From the NCBI GenBank assembly GCA_905221605.1, contig CAJNDS010002751.1, positions 1 to 64,000 of the forward strand: a DNA stretch of 64,000 nt, read 5' to 3'. The DNA is from Symbiodinium natans (Eukaryota; Sar; Dinophyceae; Suessiales; Symbiodiniaceae). Below the pieces are notes generated by a model, which was not told where the DNA came from, did not search any database, and saw only the letters and a list, made by a program, of their open reading frames with translations. Position 1 is the stretch's first letter, and each line of letters opens with the position of its first letter. Shown piece after piece: positions 1 to 9,650 of this stretch. The translations under genes were made by a program, and so were the position numbers.

Positions 1-35
<35 letters not shown>
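1..35. repeat. Poly-G at window start
   Basis: Thirty-five consecutive G at the window edge. Similar tracts recur inside, so it may be real, but assembly error cannot be excluded. Confidence 0.8.
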
Positions 36-36
<1 letters not shown>

Positions 37-70
37 GCGAAACTCATCCCTGAAACCTGAGCCATAACCC

Positions 71-194
71 TACAAGGAGGGGGCCCCCTAGCTATAAGTA
101 GAGTAAAAAAGGGCCCTAAATTGGGCTGCAGGATCCTAATTTTTCACATAAGCCCCTTCACTACAGTTAGTATAGTAAGGGGCCTCTCCTTGTA
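71..194. mobile_element. Family E inverted-repeat element E1
   Basis: TACAAGGAGGGGGCCCCCTA ... GGGGCCTCTCCTTGTA, 124 bp, the same length as E3. Confidence 0.7.
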
Positions 195-209
195 CTGGGT
201 AGTCAAGAT

Positions 210-262
210 CCCTAAACCCTAAACCCTAAACCCTAAACCCTAAACCCTAAACCCTAAACCCT
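210..262 (-). repeat. CCCTAAA array
   Basis: About 7 units, C strand, just right of element E1. The following 270-357 is unique with no clear frame. Confidence 0.85.
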
Positions 263-338
263 CAACCCCAAGATGGTAAAGGTTGTGTAGGATCACACCT
301 GGGGGGTAGTGGGATGTGGGACCGTAAGTATACTAGGA

Positions 339-503
339 TGCCCAGTAGTGCCTTTTGTTTAGGGTTTAGGGTTTAGGGTTTAGGGTTTAGGGTTTAGGGT
401 TTAGGGTGGCACCCTTATTCCCTTTTTTGGGGGTCTAGGTTCCCTCATAAGCCCCCTTTAAGCAACAAAAAGGGCACCCTTTTTGATCCTAGGTTACTGG
501 GCA
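339..503. mobile_element. Family H inverted-repeat element H1 containing a TTTAGGG array
   Basis: TGCCCAGTAGTGCCTTTTGT on the left, GGGCACCCTTTTTGATCC then AGGTTACTGGGCA on the right. TTTAGGG units at 358-405 interrupt the left arm. Confidence 0.6.
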
Positions 504-572
504 ACCTAGTATAGTCCTTATAAGCCCTAATTCCCTTCCCTACGTTCTTGCAAAGTTTTAGGGATCAGGAGC

Positions 573-665
573 TAGGTTTAAGGTTAGGGTTTAAGGTTTA
601 GGGTTTAGGGTTTAGGGTTCAGGGTTTAAGATTTAGGGTTTAGGGCTTAGGGTTTAAGTTTCAGG
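573..665 (+). repeat. Degenerate TTTAGGG array
   Basis: TTTAGGG with TTCAGGG, TTTAAGG and CTTAGGG variants. Confidence 0.8.
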
Positions 666-861
666 GGTGGTCACATTGCCCTGCTTGCTCTCTATCCAAA
701 ACCTTGGCCCCTTTACTGTCGCTCCTTTTTGAAGACATCTTCTTTGCATATTGCGAGAGAGGAGCTTCAAATTTAAGGGAACGCTTTTATTGGAACCCCA
801 AACCGTAAGCCCCTGACCCCTAAACCCAGACCCTACATAAAAGCCCTAAAAGGGTTTCAGC

Positions 862-968
862 CTAAACCCTAAACCCTAAACCCTAAACCCTAAACCCTAA
901 ACCCTAACCCTATACCCTAAACCCTAAACCCTAAACCCTAAACCCTAAACCCTAAACCCTAAACCCTA
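862..968 (-). repeat. CCCTAAA array
   Basis: About 15 units ending at the acceptor of island 1. Confidence 0.85.
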
Positions 969-971
969 CAG

Positions 972-1071
972 ACTACTCGCATCCGCCCACAGAGGTCCGG
1001 CATTGCCTCGCCGTCCGCGCCATCCCAACGAGCTCCTGGCCGCTGGTACTCACCGCAGCTCGGAGAGCATG
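972..1071 (+). CDS. Exon-like island 1
   Basis: GC-rich unique DNA between a CCCTAAA array ending CCTACAG and a TTTAGGG array. Open in two + frames and one - frame. A possible donor CTG|GTACTC is at 1046. Reading frame not decidable by eye. Confidence 0.35.
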
Positions 1072-1072
1072 C

Positions 1073-1305
1073 TTAGGGTTTAGGGTTTAGGGTTTAGGGT
1101 TTAGGGTTTAGGGTTTAGGGGTTTAGGGGTTTAGGGGTTTAGGGGTTTAGGGGTTTAGGGGTTTAGGGGTTTAAGGGTTTAGGGGTTTAGGGGTTTAGGG
1201 GCTTAGGGGCTTAGGGGCTTAGGGGTTTAGGGGTTTAGGGGTTTAGGGGGTGTAGAGGTGTAGGGTTTAGGGTTTAGGGGTTTAGGGTTTAGGGTTCAGG
1301 GTTCA
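1073..1305 (+). repeat. TTTAGGG array changing to TTTAGGGG
   Basis: Six heptamers, then about 18 octamers TTTAGGGG with CTTAGGGG variants, then mixed. Confidence 0.85.
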
Positions 1306-1960
1306 GGGTTGAGGGTAACGGCGATGAGCGGCTGTTTGGTGTTTTGTTTTCGGGTTAGGGAGGGGGGTGGGGAGAACCTGGGTTTTGGAGTAGCTGGAGT
1401 TCTTGTTCAGAGGGCCTTGTGTCTTGAAGGTTACGGTAGTAGGGCTTGGCTTTAGGGGTCTGTGGGATTTTCAGCCTCAGATCCCGAAGTGGCTTTTGAT
1501 GGGGCTGATATAGCCACGTACCGTAGTCGTTTGTCTGTATGTCTGTACTCAGAGTGCGCACGATACCGCGTTCCAGGCAACACAGCCCACGGGCCTTAAA
1601 ACCCTAAACCCTAAGCCCTAAACCATGTGGTAAACGGGTTGAACCCCTATGCACTAGTCCAGACCCCCACGTGCCCCGCATTACGTGCCGGAGGGGTGTC
1701 AGATGGATAACCTGAGCCACAAACCCTGTTAGGGTTTAGGGTTCAGGGTTCAGGGTTTAGGGTTTAGGGTTCGACCTTGGAAACCTAGACCCCAAAAATC
1801 CTTAAACCCAACACCCTTAACCTCAAACTTTTTGCCCCTACACGCCAAACCCCAGACCTACATGTTCAGGGCCTAAGGGTTTAGGGTTTTCAACCCCAAA
1901 CCTCAACCCTAAAGCCTCAAGCAAACATGTCCTCCTAATTCGCCTTGAGGCCTTCAACCC
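1306..1960. other. No supported gene; repeat-poor then mixed repeats
   Basis: Unique sequence to 1600 with an open - frame of 68 codons of low coding quality, then scattered CCCTAAA/TTTAGGG pieces. Nothing else seen. Confidence 0.5.
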
Positions 1961-2435
1961 GAAGTGCTTACTCCTAGATTAACTTTGGGTGTTGAGGCTT
2001 CAGTGTTTGGGATCAGGTTTGGGGGTTCAGCGTCCGAGGCGTGTTGCGATGCTGCCGAATGCCAGGAGAAGCCCTCCTTGTGTTTTGGGGCTTGGTTGGG
2101 CTTGGGGCCTTCTTCTTTTTTGGGAGGAGAGGCGGGGGGGGGTTCGGAGGTGTGGGTGGGTTCGGGTTTAGGGTTTATAGGGTTTTGGGTTTAGGGTTTG
2201 TGGGTTTGTCCCTTCGTGAACTCCAAGCTCCCCCAAACTCCCCATCATCTCTTTTGATGTTTTGGAGCCGTCCCCCAGGTAGGGTAGCTAGGGCAGCGGG
2301 AGTCTTCTGCTTTCAGGTGTTTGCTGGGGGCTGAGTCCTCAGAAGCCCTGAGCCTGAACCCCAAAAAGTGAATCCCCTGAAGAACAAAACGACAACATGA
2401 ACGATGCTAAAAGGAAATGTTCTTTGCTTGATTTA
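1961..2435. other. No supported gene; TTTGGGG-like DNA
   Basis: Overlapping open + frames here are Gly/Leu/Phe-rich translations of GGGTTT-like sequence and are not taken as genes. Confidence 0.5.
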
Positions 2436-2502
2436 TTGCCTAAACCCTAAACCCTGAACCCTGAACCCTAAACCCTTACTTAGTCCTTAAGGCTTTGGGC
2501 AG

Positions 2503-2570
2503 GAAGCGGCCATCGCCGTGATCACCGAGCTAGGCGAAGACGCGAGCCTGCGTGACTGGGCCGAGGAGAG
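2503..2570 (+). CDS. Exon-like island 2 (EAAIAVITELGEDASLRDWA)
   Basis: Acceptor GGGCAG and donor GAG|GTTTAGGG, the donor being the first heptamer of the array. Frame reads EAAIAVITELGEDASLRDWA, a helical repeat-like peptide. Confidence 0.55.
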
Positions 2571-2650
2571 GTTTAGGGTTTAGGGTTCAGGGTTTAGGGT
2601 TTAGGGTTTAGGGTTTAGGGTTTAGGGTTTAGGGTTTAGGGTTTAGGGTT
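2571..2650 (+). repeat. TTTAGGG array
   Basis: About 11 units, forming the right flank and donor of island 2. Confidence 0.85.
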
Positions 2651-3053
2651 GAGGGGTCTGGCTTTAGGAGGGTGGGCATGTGGGGCCCATATTCTCATGG
2701 CTTTCTCCGGCCCGCGAAGGTCTTGTCTGGGGAGTACGGCGCCCGGCCCTACACCTCCCCTGTACCTTGAGAACCAAATGAACCCTAAAAGGGTTTATGG
2801 TTCATATACCCCCATAAGGATTCTAGTAGTATAGGGTATATGGTCCCAATTTTTTAGGGGCTCCCAAGGTAATTCTCATGACAAGAAGTACTGGGCTTTC
2901 TTGACAGCTCTGACAAACAATTGAGAAACCCCCAGCCCCCCAAAAAAGAGAACCCCAAACCAAAGCCCCAAACCCTGAACCGCTCAAGCCCTAAACCCTA
3001 AACCCTAAACCCTAAATCCTAAACCCTAAACCCTAAACCCTAAACCCTAAACG

Positions 3054-3145
3054 TGGGCCGACCGGGAGGACTGCAGCCGCAAGCCTTCTCTTCCTGCAGG
3101 CTTCCGCCTGCGGATCTACGCCCGCTATGCGGAGGTGCTTGCATC
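3054..3145 (+). CDS. Exon-like island 3 (RIYARYAEVLASL)
   Basis: Between two CCCTAAA arrays, so not of the convergent type. One frame is fully open and ends FRLRIYARYAEVLASL. An internal CTGCAG offers an acceptor at 3100. Confidence 0.4.
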
Positions 3146-3231
3146 CCTAAACCCTAAACCCCGATTGTGCTAAACCCTAAACCCTAAACCTTATAAACCC
3201 TAAGCCTTCATTGGGTTTCGGGTTTAGAGGT

Positions 3232-3302
3232 CCTGGGACTCCCATTTACTACTTCAGCGGCAGTTACTACTTAACTAAGCTGCCGGTAAATAGAGTCCCA
3301 GG
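3232..3302. mobile_element. Family A inverted-repeat element A1
   Basis: Starts CCTGGGACTC and ends GAGTCCCAGG, with TTTAC...GTAAA inside. Seven copies of this 70-97 bp hairpin family occur in the window. No coding capacity, so MITE-like. Confidence 0.65.
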
Positions 3303-3357
3303 TTGCCCCAAAAAATCCTAAACCCTACAGGCCCCTACTCCAACCATTGCGACTACC

Positions 3358-3475
3358 TACAGTAAACTCCAGAAAGTTGGAACATGGTTGAAGGATGATT
3401 AGAGCTGGGATTCCCTTTAGTATACCGTTTGGGGTATGGGGATAATGATGTTCCAACTTTCTGGAGTTTACAGTA
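3358..3475. mobile_element. Family G inverted-repeat element G1
   Basis: ACAGTAAACTCCAGAAAGTT and AACTTTCTGGAGTTTACAGT: perfect 20-bp ends. Confidence 0.75.
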
Positions 3476-3684
3476 AGCCGTAAACACACGCATCAATCAC
3501 ACGCAGCAGTTGCTGCTCAGTCCTGCAAGGACTATGCGCCCCAAGCCCGAAGCCCTAAACCCTCAACCCTATACCGTAAACCCTAAACTTCATAAACCCT
3601 GTGAACTTACCTACTAAACACTAAATCCCCTAAACCCTAAACCCTAAAATCCCCTAAACCCGACCCTAAACTCCCACAACGCAG

Positions 3685-3760
3685 ACGTCTTCGCCGACTT
3701 GGCAGTCGCTACAGCTTTCTGCGGAGGCTGCCCTACTCAAAGGCCCCACGTCGATGTGTG
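3685..3760 (+). CDS. Exon-like island 4 (VFADLAVATAFCGGCPTQRP)
   Basis: Acceptor AACGCAG ends at 3684 and donor TGTG|GTTTAGGG begins at 3761. The open frame reads VFADLAVATAFCGGCPTQRP. Confidence 0.5.
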
Positions 3761-3801
3761 GTTTAGGGTTTAGGGTTTAGGGTTTAGGGTTTAGGGGGTT
3801 T

Positions 3802-3889
3802 ACCTGGGACTCTCTTTACCTCCAGTTTAGCGGCTTTACCTACCAAGTAAGCGGCAGTTACGAAACTGTAGGTGAGTAGAGTCCCAGGT
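3802..3889. mobile_element. Family A element A2
   Basis: ACCTGGGACTCTCTTTACC ... GAGTAGAGTCCCAGGT. Begins a few bases after a TTTAGGG array. Confidence 0.7.
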
Positions 3890-3975
3890 AAGGGTCCCAG
3901 GTAAGGTCTGTGGTTCAGTGGGGAGGGCTTTATGGTTTGGCGTTGCGATTTAGGGTTGAGGGTTCAAGATTCATT

Positions 3976-4066
3976 TGAGACTCTAGGTGCCTACAGTTTA
4001 GTAGTAACTTCCCCTTAATAACTAGTAGGCAGAATCCATTAAACTGCAAGTAAAGAGAGTCCCAGA
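3976..4066. mobile_element. Family A element A3
   Basis: Diverged left end TGAGACTCT, right end AAAGAGAGTCCCAGA, shared core CTACAGTTTAGTAG. Confidence 0.6.
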
Positions 4067-4132
4067 CGGGGTCAATCAGGGGGTTTAAGGTTTAGGGTTT
4101 AGGGTTTAGGGTTTAGGGTTTAGGGTTTAGGG

Positions 4133-4208
4133 TCTTCTTCTTCTTCGTATCGCGAGGGCTAGATGCAAGGCCGGGTGGATGGTCCACATCGACTTTAACG
4201 GCACCAGG
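4133..4208 (+). CDS. Exon-like island 5 (ARCKAGWMVHIDFNGTR)
   Basis: Flanked by TTTAGGG on both sides. Frame ARCKAGWMVHIDFNGTR; right edge AGG|GGTTTAGGG. Confidence 0.4.
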
Positions 4209-4569
4209 GGTTTAGGGTTTAGGGTTTAGGGATTAGGGTTAAGGGTTTAGGGTTGCGAGCGTATGGTACCTATGGGTGAAAAACGAGAGTCGGAGGAATG
4301 TGGGGTATCAGATTTGACAGGCTCTTTGTAATTAGGCCTCTAGGTCGGGCCATCGGTTTTACGGGGTTTGCGTCTAACCTTTTTTCATGAAATCTAGGCA
4401 AGATTCTCAATCTGATTGCATAATTCACCCCTGCAAGCTTGAAGCGGGTTCAAGTTCAAGTTAAACAGGCCCTTGGTCTGTAGAATTTGTGCGTCCGGGA
4501 TAGGCTTCTTGGGTTGTTGCTGGGAGGTTTTAGGGTTATCTCTGAAAGGAAAACACACACTCTAATCGA

Positions 4570-4592
4570 GGGGGGGGGGGGGGGGGGGGGGG
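4570..4592. repeat. Poly-G tract
   Basis: About 23 G, followed 20 bp later by a CCCTAAA array. Confidence 0.8.
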
Positions 4593-4662
4593 TGGGCGTA
4601 GTAGTTTCCTTAAACCCTAAACCCTAAACCCTAAACCCTGAACCCTAAACCCTAAACCCCCA

Positions 4663-4711
4663 TTGGGAGTCTTCGGTCTTCCAACCGGGAGGATGGATCT
4701 AGGTTGTGGGC
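4663..4711 (+). CDS. Exon-like island 6, weak
   Basis: Short open piece (GVFGLPTGRMDL) after a CCCTAAA array, ending ATCTAG|GTTGTG. Confidence 0.25.
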
Positions 4712-5122
4712 ACCCTGAGCACTAAACCCGAAAACCCTAGCCCCTAATTTAGGGTTTAGGGTTCAGGGTTTTGGGTTTAGGGTTTAGGGTTTACAGTCGG
4801 GCCCAATTCCCGGTTCATCCCAAGCCCAAGCCATACGTCCTCCCACGTGCTTTAGGTCTAAGAAGTGAACCCTTAAGGGTTTGGGGTTTAGGGTTTAGGT
4901 TTTAGGGTACAAGCAATACAAATCATGGCCATTCGCCATCCTGGTATTCTAGTTCTCAGCAGAGAATGAGGGAATGATATTTTTTGTAGCCCCCTACATA
5001 ACCCTCTATGCGATTCTGTAGGGTCCCTAAACCCGAAGCCTGAAGAGCTTTTGAGCCCTAACCAGCTCCCATCCCTAAACCCTAAACCCTAAACCCTAAA
5101 CCCTAAACCCTAAACCCTACAG

Positions 5123-5182
5123 GGGAGCAGCTGCCACCAGAAGCTCTATGCTTGCTGGATGCTCCGAGGCCCCAGAGATCAG
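5123..5182 (+). CDS. Exon-like island 7
   Basis: Acceptor CCTACAG directly at the end of a CCCTAAA array; donor ATCAG|GTTGGA. Sixty bp, in phase: SCHQKLYACWMLRGPRDQ. The alternative frame GEQLPPEALCLLDAPRPQ is equally plausible. Confidence 0.45.
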
Positions 5183-5227
5183 GTTGGACTAGGACCCAGA
5201 GTAGGCCCTCCTTCCCCTTTCCTTTCA

Positions 5228-5308
5228 GGGTTTAGGGTTTAGGGTTTAGGGTTTAGGGTTTAGGGTTTAGGGTTTAGGGTTTAGGGTTTAGGGTTTAGGG
5301 TTTAGGGC
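5228..5308 (+). repeat. TTTAGGG array
   Basis: About 11 perfect units to the right of island 7. Confidence 0.85.
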
Positions 5309-5364
5309 AAAGGTTTCGGGTTCCATAGATAGGGTTCAGTAGGGGGTATAGAGGGTAGAGTATA

Positions 5365-5432
5365 CTGGGACTTAGAGTAGGCCCTTATTCCCCTTTTTAA
5401 GGGCCCTTGAAACCAAAAAAGGTTGCTGGATG
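5365..5432. mobile_element. Family H fragment
   Basis: GGCCCTTATTCCCCTTTTTA then CCAAAAAAGGTTGCTGGATG; partial copy. Confidence 0.4.
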
Positions 5433-5543
5433 CCCCAAGACCCCCACAGATAGCGGGGCACACCCTGTTTTCATTCCTACGTGACTGCCTGGGTCTAGCA
5501 GGCTCCATAGCTCGGGTTCAGTAACGGCATGGAGGGTATAGTA

Positions 5544-5620
5544 TACCAGGAGGGGCCCCCTGACTATACTAACTATAGTTAAGGGACTTATAACCAAACT
5601 TAGGATCCTTACAAGTTCCC
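5544..5620. mobile_element. Family E element, right part missing
   Basis: TACCAGGAGGGGCCCCCTGA then the left-arm sequence through AGGATCCTTAC. The right arm is absent. Confidence 0.55.
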
Positions 5621-5632
5621 ATGCCTGCGGGG

Positions 5633-5929
5633 TCATTGTGAGTTTGTTTTTAAGACGTAGGTAGGCCTTTGGAATACTTGTGCGAGGAGAAGCAGTACTG
5701 TGGGGGGGTTTGTAGTAGAGCCAACCTCGAGATATTTCGCAAGACTCAACAAGTCACGAAAAGCTTGAGAGCACAGGTGGTTGTTCAGGCAATGTGATTT
5801 TGTAGCACTACTTGTTTTTGCTGTTGCTTCACCCTTGCATCTGCAAAGCCACTTGCGTATGACAATAGCATGCGGTGTTGAAGAACAAATGGCCTCCAAG
5901 TTGAAATGCCCAGTAGATGTTGATCGCAT
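5633..5929 (-). CDS. Possible coding segment, low support
   Basis: Open - frame of about 98 codons (RDLLSLAKYLEVGSTT) in unique, less GC-rich DNA next to a truncated family E element. No match recognised. Confidence 0.25.
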   Translation of the reverse strand: MRSTSTGHFNLEAICSSTPHAIVIRKWLCRCKGEATAKTSSATKSHCLNNHLCSQAFRDLLSLAKYLEVGSTTNPPTVLLLLAQVFQRPTYVLKTNSQ

Positions 5930-6010
5930 TTACGCAAAGGCTCCCTAACAGAAAGGAGCCTAACTGGGATCAAATCCCCCTAAAATCCCCTAAACCCTAA
6001 ACCCTAATAG

Positions 6011-6069
6011 TGCAAGACTCCGACGAGGCCAAGACCAATCAATTGAGGAACGAGCCTTCCATTCATGAT
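6011..6069 (+). CDS. Exon-like island 8 (QDSDEAKTNQLRNEP)
   Basis: Follows CCCTAATAG. Charged, soluble peptide. Its right side is met by a family G inverted-repeat element starting at 6081. Confidence 0.45.
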
Positions 6070-6080
6070 AGGGGGGCCCT

Positions 6081-6336
6081 ACTGTAAACTCCAGAAGGTG
6101 GGAACATGGTTGAAGGATGATGTGTGTTGGTGGTCTCTTTAAGCAGGGTTTCTGTTTTGCAGGGGTTCTTAATTATTAGGGTATCTAGGGGCTATGTTAA
6201 GGTGGAAGGGCAACAGATTCATCAAGAGGCCACCGGCCTTTATATGTTAAGGATGATTAGAGCTAGGATGCCCTTTAGTACACTTTTTTCGGGATACAGG
6301 CCTTACGGATGTTCCAACTTGTTGCAGTCTACAGTA
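6081..6336. mobile_element. Family G element G2 with a nested insertion
   Basis: Ends as in G1 but diverged. A 136-bp insert is bounded by the direct repeat AAGGATGAT (6113-6121 and 6249-6257), which is single in G1. Confidence 0.65.
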
Positions 6337-6430
6337 TGTAGTAGAAGCTCAAGGTTTGTTCCCCCCGGAAAAAAGCCCTAAACCCTAAACCCTAAACCCC
6401 AAACCCCAAACCCTAAACCCAAAGCGCCAG

Positions 6431-6535
6431 GCTCTGGCCTCAGCTGCTCGCACGCCGCGCGGTCCTGGCCGCGGGCGCCTTGCTCGACGCATCTCCGCAC
6501 GGCTGCGGAGATTCCGAGGAGGCCACCTCCACAGT
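6431..6535 (+). CDS. Exon-like island 9 (LWPQLLARRAVLAAGALLDA)
   Basis: Acceptor GCCAG, right edge CCACA|GTGTTTAGGG. Frame LWPQLLARRAVLAAGALLDA then SPHGCGDSEEATST. An internal hairpin (CCGCA...TGCGG) is present. Confidence 0.5.
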
Positions 6536-6639
6536 GTTTAGGGTTTAGGCTTTAGGCTTTAGGCTTTTGCCTTTCGCGTTCAGGGTTTAGGGTTTAGGGT
6601 TTAGTGTTTGGGTTTTAGTAGGCTTACACTTTAACTCGG

Positions 6640-6725
6640 ACCCAGATTCCCTTTTTGTAAGGTTCAGGTTCCCTCTTGCAGCCCCTTCAAACCAAAAAGG
6701 GTACCCTTTTCTTCCTGGGTTACTC
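6640..6725. mobile_element. Family H element H2
   Basis: Contains TTCCCTTTTTGTAAGG and CCAAAAAGGGTACCC, the family inner arms. Confidence 0.5.
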
Positions 6726-7165
6726 TTGGGTTTACGACCTTTTTCTTCCTAGGTTAGTCTTGGGTTTATGAAGTAGGGGTTCGGGTTTAGGGCCTCGAAC
6801 TTCTTGGTCCTTGGTGTTTTGGACTGAGGGTTTATGGTTTAGGGTGTAGGGTTTAGGGTTCAGGGTTCAGGGTTTAGGGTTGTCCTAAACCTTACCCTAA
6901 ACCCTAAACCCTAAACCCTAAACCTTAAACCCTAAACCCTAAACTGTTGGAGGCTTGGGCGGGGCTTTCGGTTCGAGGGTTTAGGACCCAGGGCTTTAGG
7001 GGGACTCCGCGATAAGCCCCCAAGCCACTCTAAACCTTGAAAGCAGCCCCCTACACCCCAATCCCTAAAACCCAAACAAAACCCTACGACCCTAAAAATT
7101 TCTAAGCCCGGCCCTAGACCCTACTAATCCCTAAACCCTAAACCCCAAACCCTCAACCCCCTAAG

Positions 7166-7272
7166 GCGCTCCCTGAGCAGGTCACCCTTCTGGCGGATGC
7201 GGTCCTGAGAAACGGCTCCCAGTCAGAGGCCCCGCCCGTGACCGTGGGGGCTTGTCGACCGGCGTCTGTGGA
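7166..7272 (+). CDS. Exon-like island 10 (PEQVTLLADAVLRNGSQSEA)
   Basis: Left edge CCCTAAG, right edge GA|GTTTAGAGGG. Frame PEQVTLLADAVLRNGSQSEA then PPVTVGACRPASV. An internal GAGCAG|GTC could be the real acceptor. Confidence 0.5.
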
Positions 7273-7324
7273 GTTTAGAGGGTTTGCGGTGTGGGGTTTA
7301 GGGTTAGGGTTTGGGGTTTAGCAT

Positions 7325-7436
7325 GTAACCTTAGCATCCAAAAGCCTACATTCTTGTCGGACATAATAATCATATTATCCCTCATAGGATTCTTAGGAAA
7401 CTTACGAAAAAGTAGGCTTTTGCGTTCTTAAGGTAG
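7325..7436. mobile_element. Hairpin element L
   Basis: TAACCTTAGCATCCAAAAGC and GCTTTTGCGTTCTTAAGGTA arms around an AT-rich centre with TAATAATCATATTA. Confidence 0.55.
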
Positions 7437-7542
7437 GGTTTAGATTTATAGAGCTTCTGCGCCTTTTGTGGGCTTAAGGTTCGCAGGGCCCGTATGAAGA
7501 GGTGCTCAGGGGGTTCGGGGTACTTCCCGAGCATGCTCCCCT

Positions 7543-7785
7543 AAACCCTAAACCCTGGACACCCTAAAAACCCCATAAACCCTAAACACCCTAAACCCCA
7601 AACAACCCTAAACCCTAAACCCTAAACCCTAAGCCCTAAACCCTAAACCCTACAAACCCTAAACCCTACAAACCCTAAACCCTAAACCCTAAACCCTACA
7701 AACCCTAAACCCTCAACCCAACAGACCCTAAACCCTAAACCCTACAAATCCGAAACCCTAAGCCCTACAAACCCCAAAACCTAGA
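7543..7785 (-). repeat. CCCTAAA/CCCTACAAA mixed array
   Basis: About 30 heptamers and variants, including repeated ACCCTACAAACCCTAAA units, left flank of island 11. Confidence 0.8.
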
Positions 7786-7806
7786 CCCCTTTTTTGGGGG
7801 GTCAAG

Positions 7807-7911
7807 GCCCGGGCCGCATGCGCCATCCTCGAAAGCCTTCGCGGGGCGCCGGCCGGCAAACTCCTCGCAGCCCTGAGCGCGCGGCAGCCTTTGCATCTCC
7901 TGGAGCATCAG
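7807..7911 (+). CDS. Exon-like island 11 (ARAACAILESLRGAPAGKLL)
   Basis: Left edge GTCAAG, right edge CATCAG|GGTTTAAGG; 105 bp, 35 whole codons. Frame ARAACAILESLRGAPAGKLL then ALSARQPLHLLEH, armadillo/HEAT-like in feel. Its last 25 bp are copied again at 8060-8084. Confidence 0.6.
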
Positions 7912-8420
7912 GGTTTAAGGTTTTGGGGCTTCAGGGTTAGGGTTTTGGAGTTTTGGGGTTTGAGGGTTTTATGGTTTTAAGGAGGTTAGGGTTTTGGGGT
8001 TTAGGGGTTAGGGTTTTTTGGTTTTAGGAGGTCAGGGTTTTGGGGGTTTAGGGGTTTTGGGCAGCCTTTGCATCTCCTGGAGCAGGGTTGGGGGTTCAGG
8101 GTTTAGGGGTTTAGGGTCTTGGGGTTTGAGGTCTTTAGGCGCTTAGGGTTTTGTGGTTTTGTGGTTTAGGGGTTTAGGGTTTTTAGGGGCTCAGGGTTTT
8201 GGGGATTTGGGGTTCAGGGTTGTAGGTTCCAGGGTTTAGGGGTTTAGGGATTGGGTTTTATGGGTGCAGGGTTTTGTGGTTTTGGGATTTCTGGGTTTAG
8301 GGTTTTGTGGTTTAGGGGTTCAGTCAGGGTTTTAGGGTTTCGTGTTTTTGAGTTTAGGGTTTTGGGGTTTGGGGTTTTCGGGTTTAGGGGTCGCGTTTTG
8401 TGGTTGTGGGTTTTTGCTTC
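7912..8420 (+). repeat. Degenerate TTTTGGGG/TTTAGGGG tract
   Basis: About 500 bp of GGGTTTTGGGG-type sequence with many unit lengths; contains the copied exon end at 8060-8084. Confidence 0.7.
8060..8084 (+). repeat. Copy of the 3' end of exon-like island 11
   Basis: Twenty-five bp beginning GGCAGCCTTTGCATCTCC are identical to 7883-7907 and are again followed by GGGTT-type repeat. Confidence 0.75.
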
Positions 8421-9040
8421 ATAGCATTCCTGGAGTAGTGGTTCTGGGGTTTACGGTTTGGGGGTTTTGGGTGTTGGGTTTTGGGGTCTGGGTTTTTGCC
8501 TCCGCCGCGTGCCCCCACCCTAATCCTGAACCTCACCAAGCACTGGGACGGCTTAGCACCCCTGACCTTCCGGGCTTCGGATGCACGTCAAGTGATTGCG
8601 AAGGTCGGATAACAAAAATCCCTGACCTTGAAAGTCTTATGTTGTGGGGTCCTTAAGGGAGGGGTTTTCATGGGGGGTTACATACCTAGGAAACTTTAGG
8701 GAAGCTTCGGGAGCCATAGGGAGTAGTGGGGAGTATCAGCGAACCTTTAGGCCTTCAAACCTGTGTGAAGGTTCGAAAGTTCGACTTTTCAAGTTGGCAC
8801 GGGCCCACTCAGCCTAAATAGAGTACCTTATGTGGCCCCTAAATCCAGAGACCCTCCAAGGAACCAAGCACCCTGCTTCTCAAGCATTTCGGGAGTTTCT
8901 ATGGGTGGCTCTCGAATCACGGTTCCATTTGGGGTTCCTAGATTATGTTATGGAGCCTTATATTCGGTGCCCAAAGCCCATTCTTCTAACCATGAGCCCT
9001 AGGCCTGGAACCCTATAGCTTCACCAATAGCTGGTCCACG
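8421..9040. other. Unique DNA, no supported gene
   Basis: Open + frames at 8342-8656 and 8830-9018 lack a convincing coding pattern. Confidence 0.4.
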
Positions 9041-9046
9041 TGAGCA

Positions 9047-9410
9047 GGACCTCCTCAGCGTCCCGGCCACTTGCGCAGTCGTGGCCCATGCAGAGAGCGG
9101 CAAATCGAGACCTTCCTGTCCCTGGTGTCGACAAGCTCCGCGCAGCCATCAGCAAGGCACGAGCACTGGCCGAGATGATTCGCAAGAATTACGGCGCGTA
9201 TTCTGCTTCGTGCGGCTTCCTGGGCAGAAGCCCAATTGACCCAGAGCCAATCAAGACGACGAACCGGGAGCAGTTGGCTATCTGCATCGCTGGGAACCTG
9301 ACGACACGTGAGTCGATCATGCAGCGCTGGCGTGAGGCCCCATCTGCACAGACGTTCGCAGTGAAAACTGCCAATATCATCCTGGATCAGATCGACCAAC
9401 AAACTGGCCC
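9047..9410 (+). CDS. Exon-like frame of about 120 codons, unrecognised
   Basis: Open after an acceptor-like GAGCAG at 9041-9046 and running into a CCCTAAA array from about 9420. Excerpts: GVDKLRAAISKARALAEMIR, REQLAICIAGNLTTRESIMQ and KTANIILDQIDQQTG. Mostly helical, with strong GC third positions in this frame. The opposite strand is also open for 115 codons, but its codon pattern is worse. No ATG sits at the start; an internal Met lies near 9088. Probably an internal exon or the body of a degraded gene. Confidence 0.5.
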
Positions 9411-9650
9411 AACCTTACACACCCTAAACCCGAAACGCGACAAGGCAAACAACCTTCTAACCCTAAAGCCCTAGTCCCTCAACCCTAAATGAAGCTTGCC
9501 CTTACACCCCCTCCCCCTATAACCCTAATCCCTAATCCCTAAACCCTAAACCCCACTTCAAGTCCCTACGAAATGTAGGCAGTCTAGAACCCTAAACCCT
9601 AACCTCTAAGCCCTAAAACCCTAAACCCTGAACCCTAGAACCCTAAACAG

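Noticed and set aside
210-1300. A true chromosome end
   Set aside because: Arrays are short, occur in both orientations, continue for 59 kb and are interleaved with unique DNA, so they are interstitial.
7912-8656. ORFs rich in Gly, Leu, Phe and Val on G-strand repeats
   Set aside because: GGGTTTTGGGG and GGGTTTAGGG read as FRV/GLG/LGF strings in every frame; not evidence of a gene.
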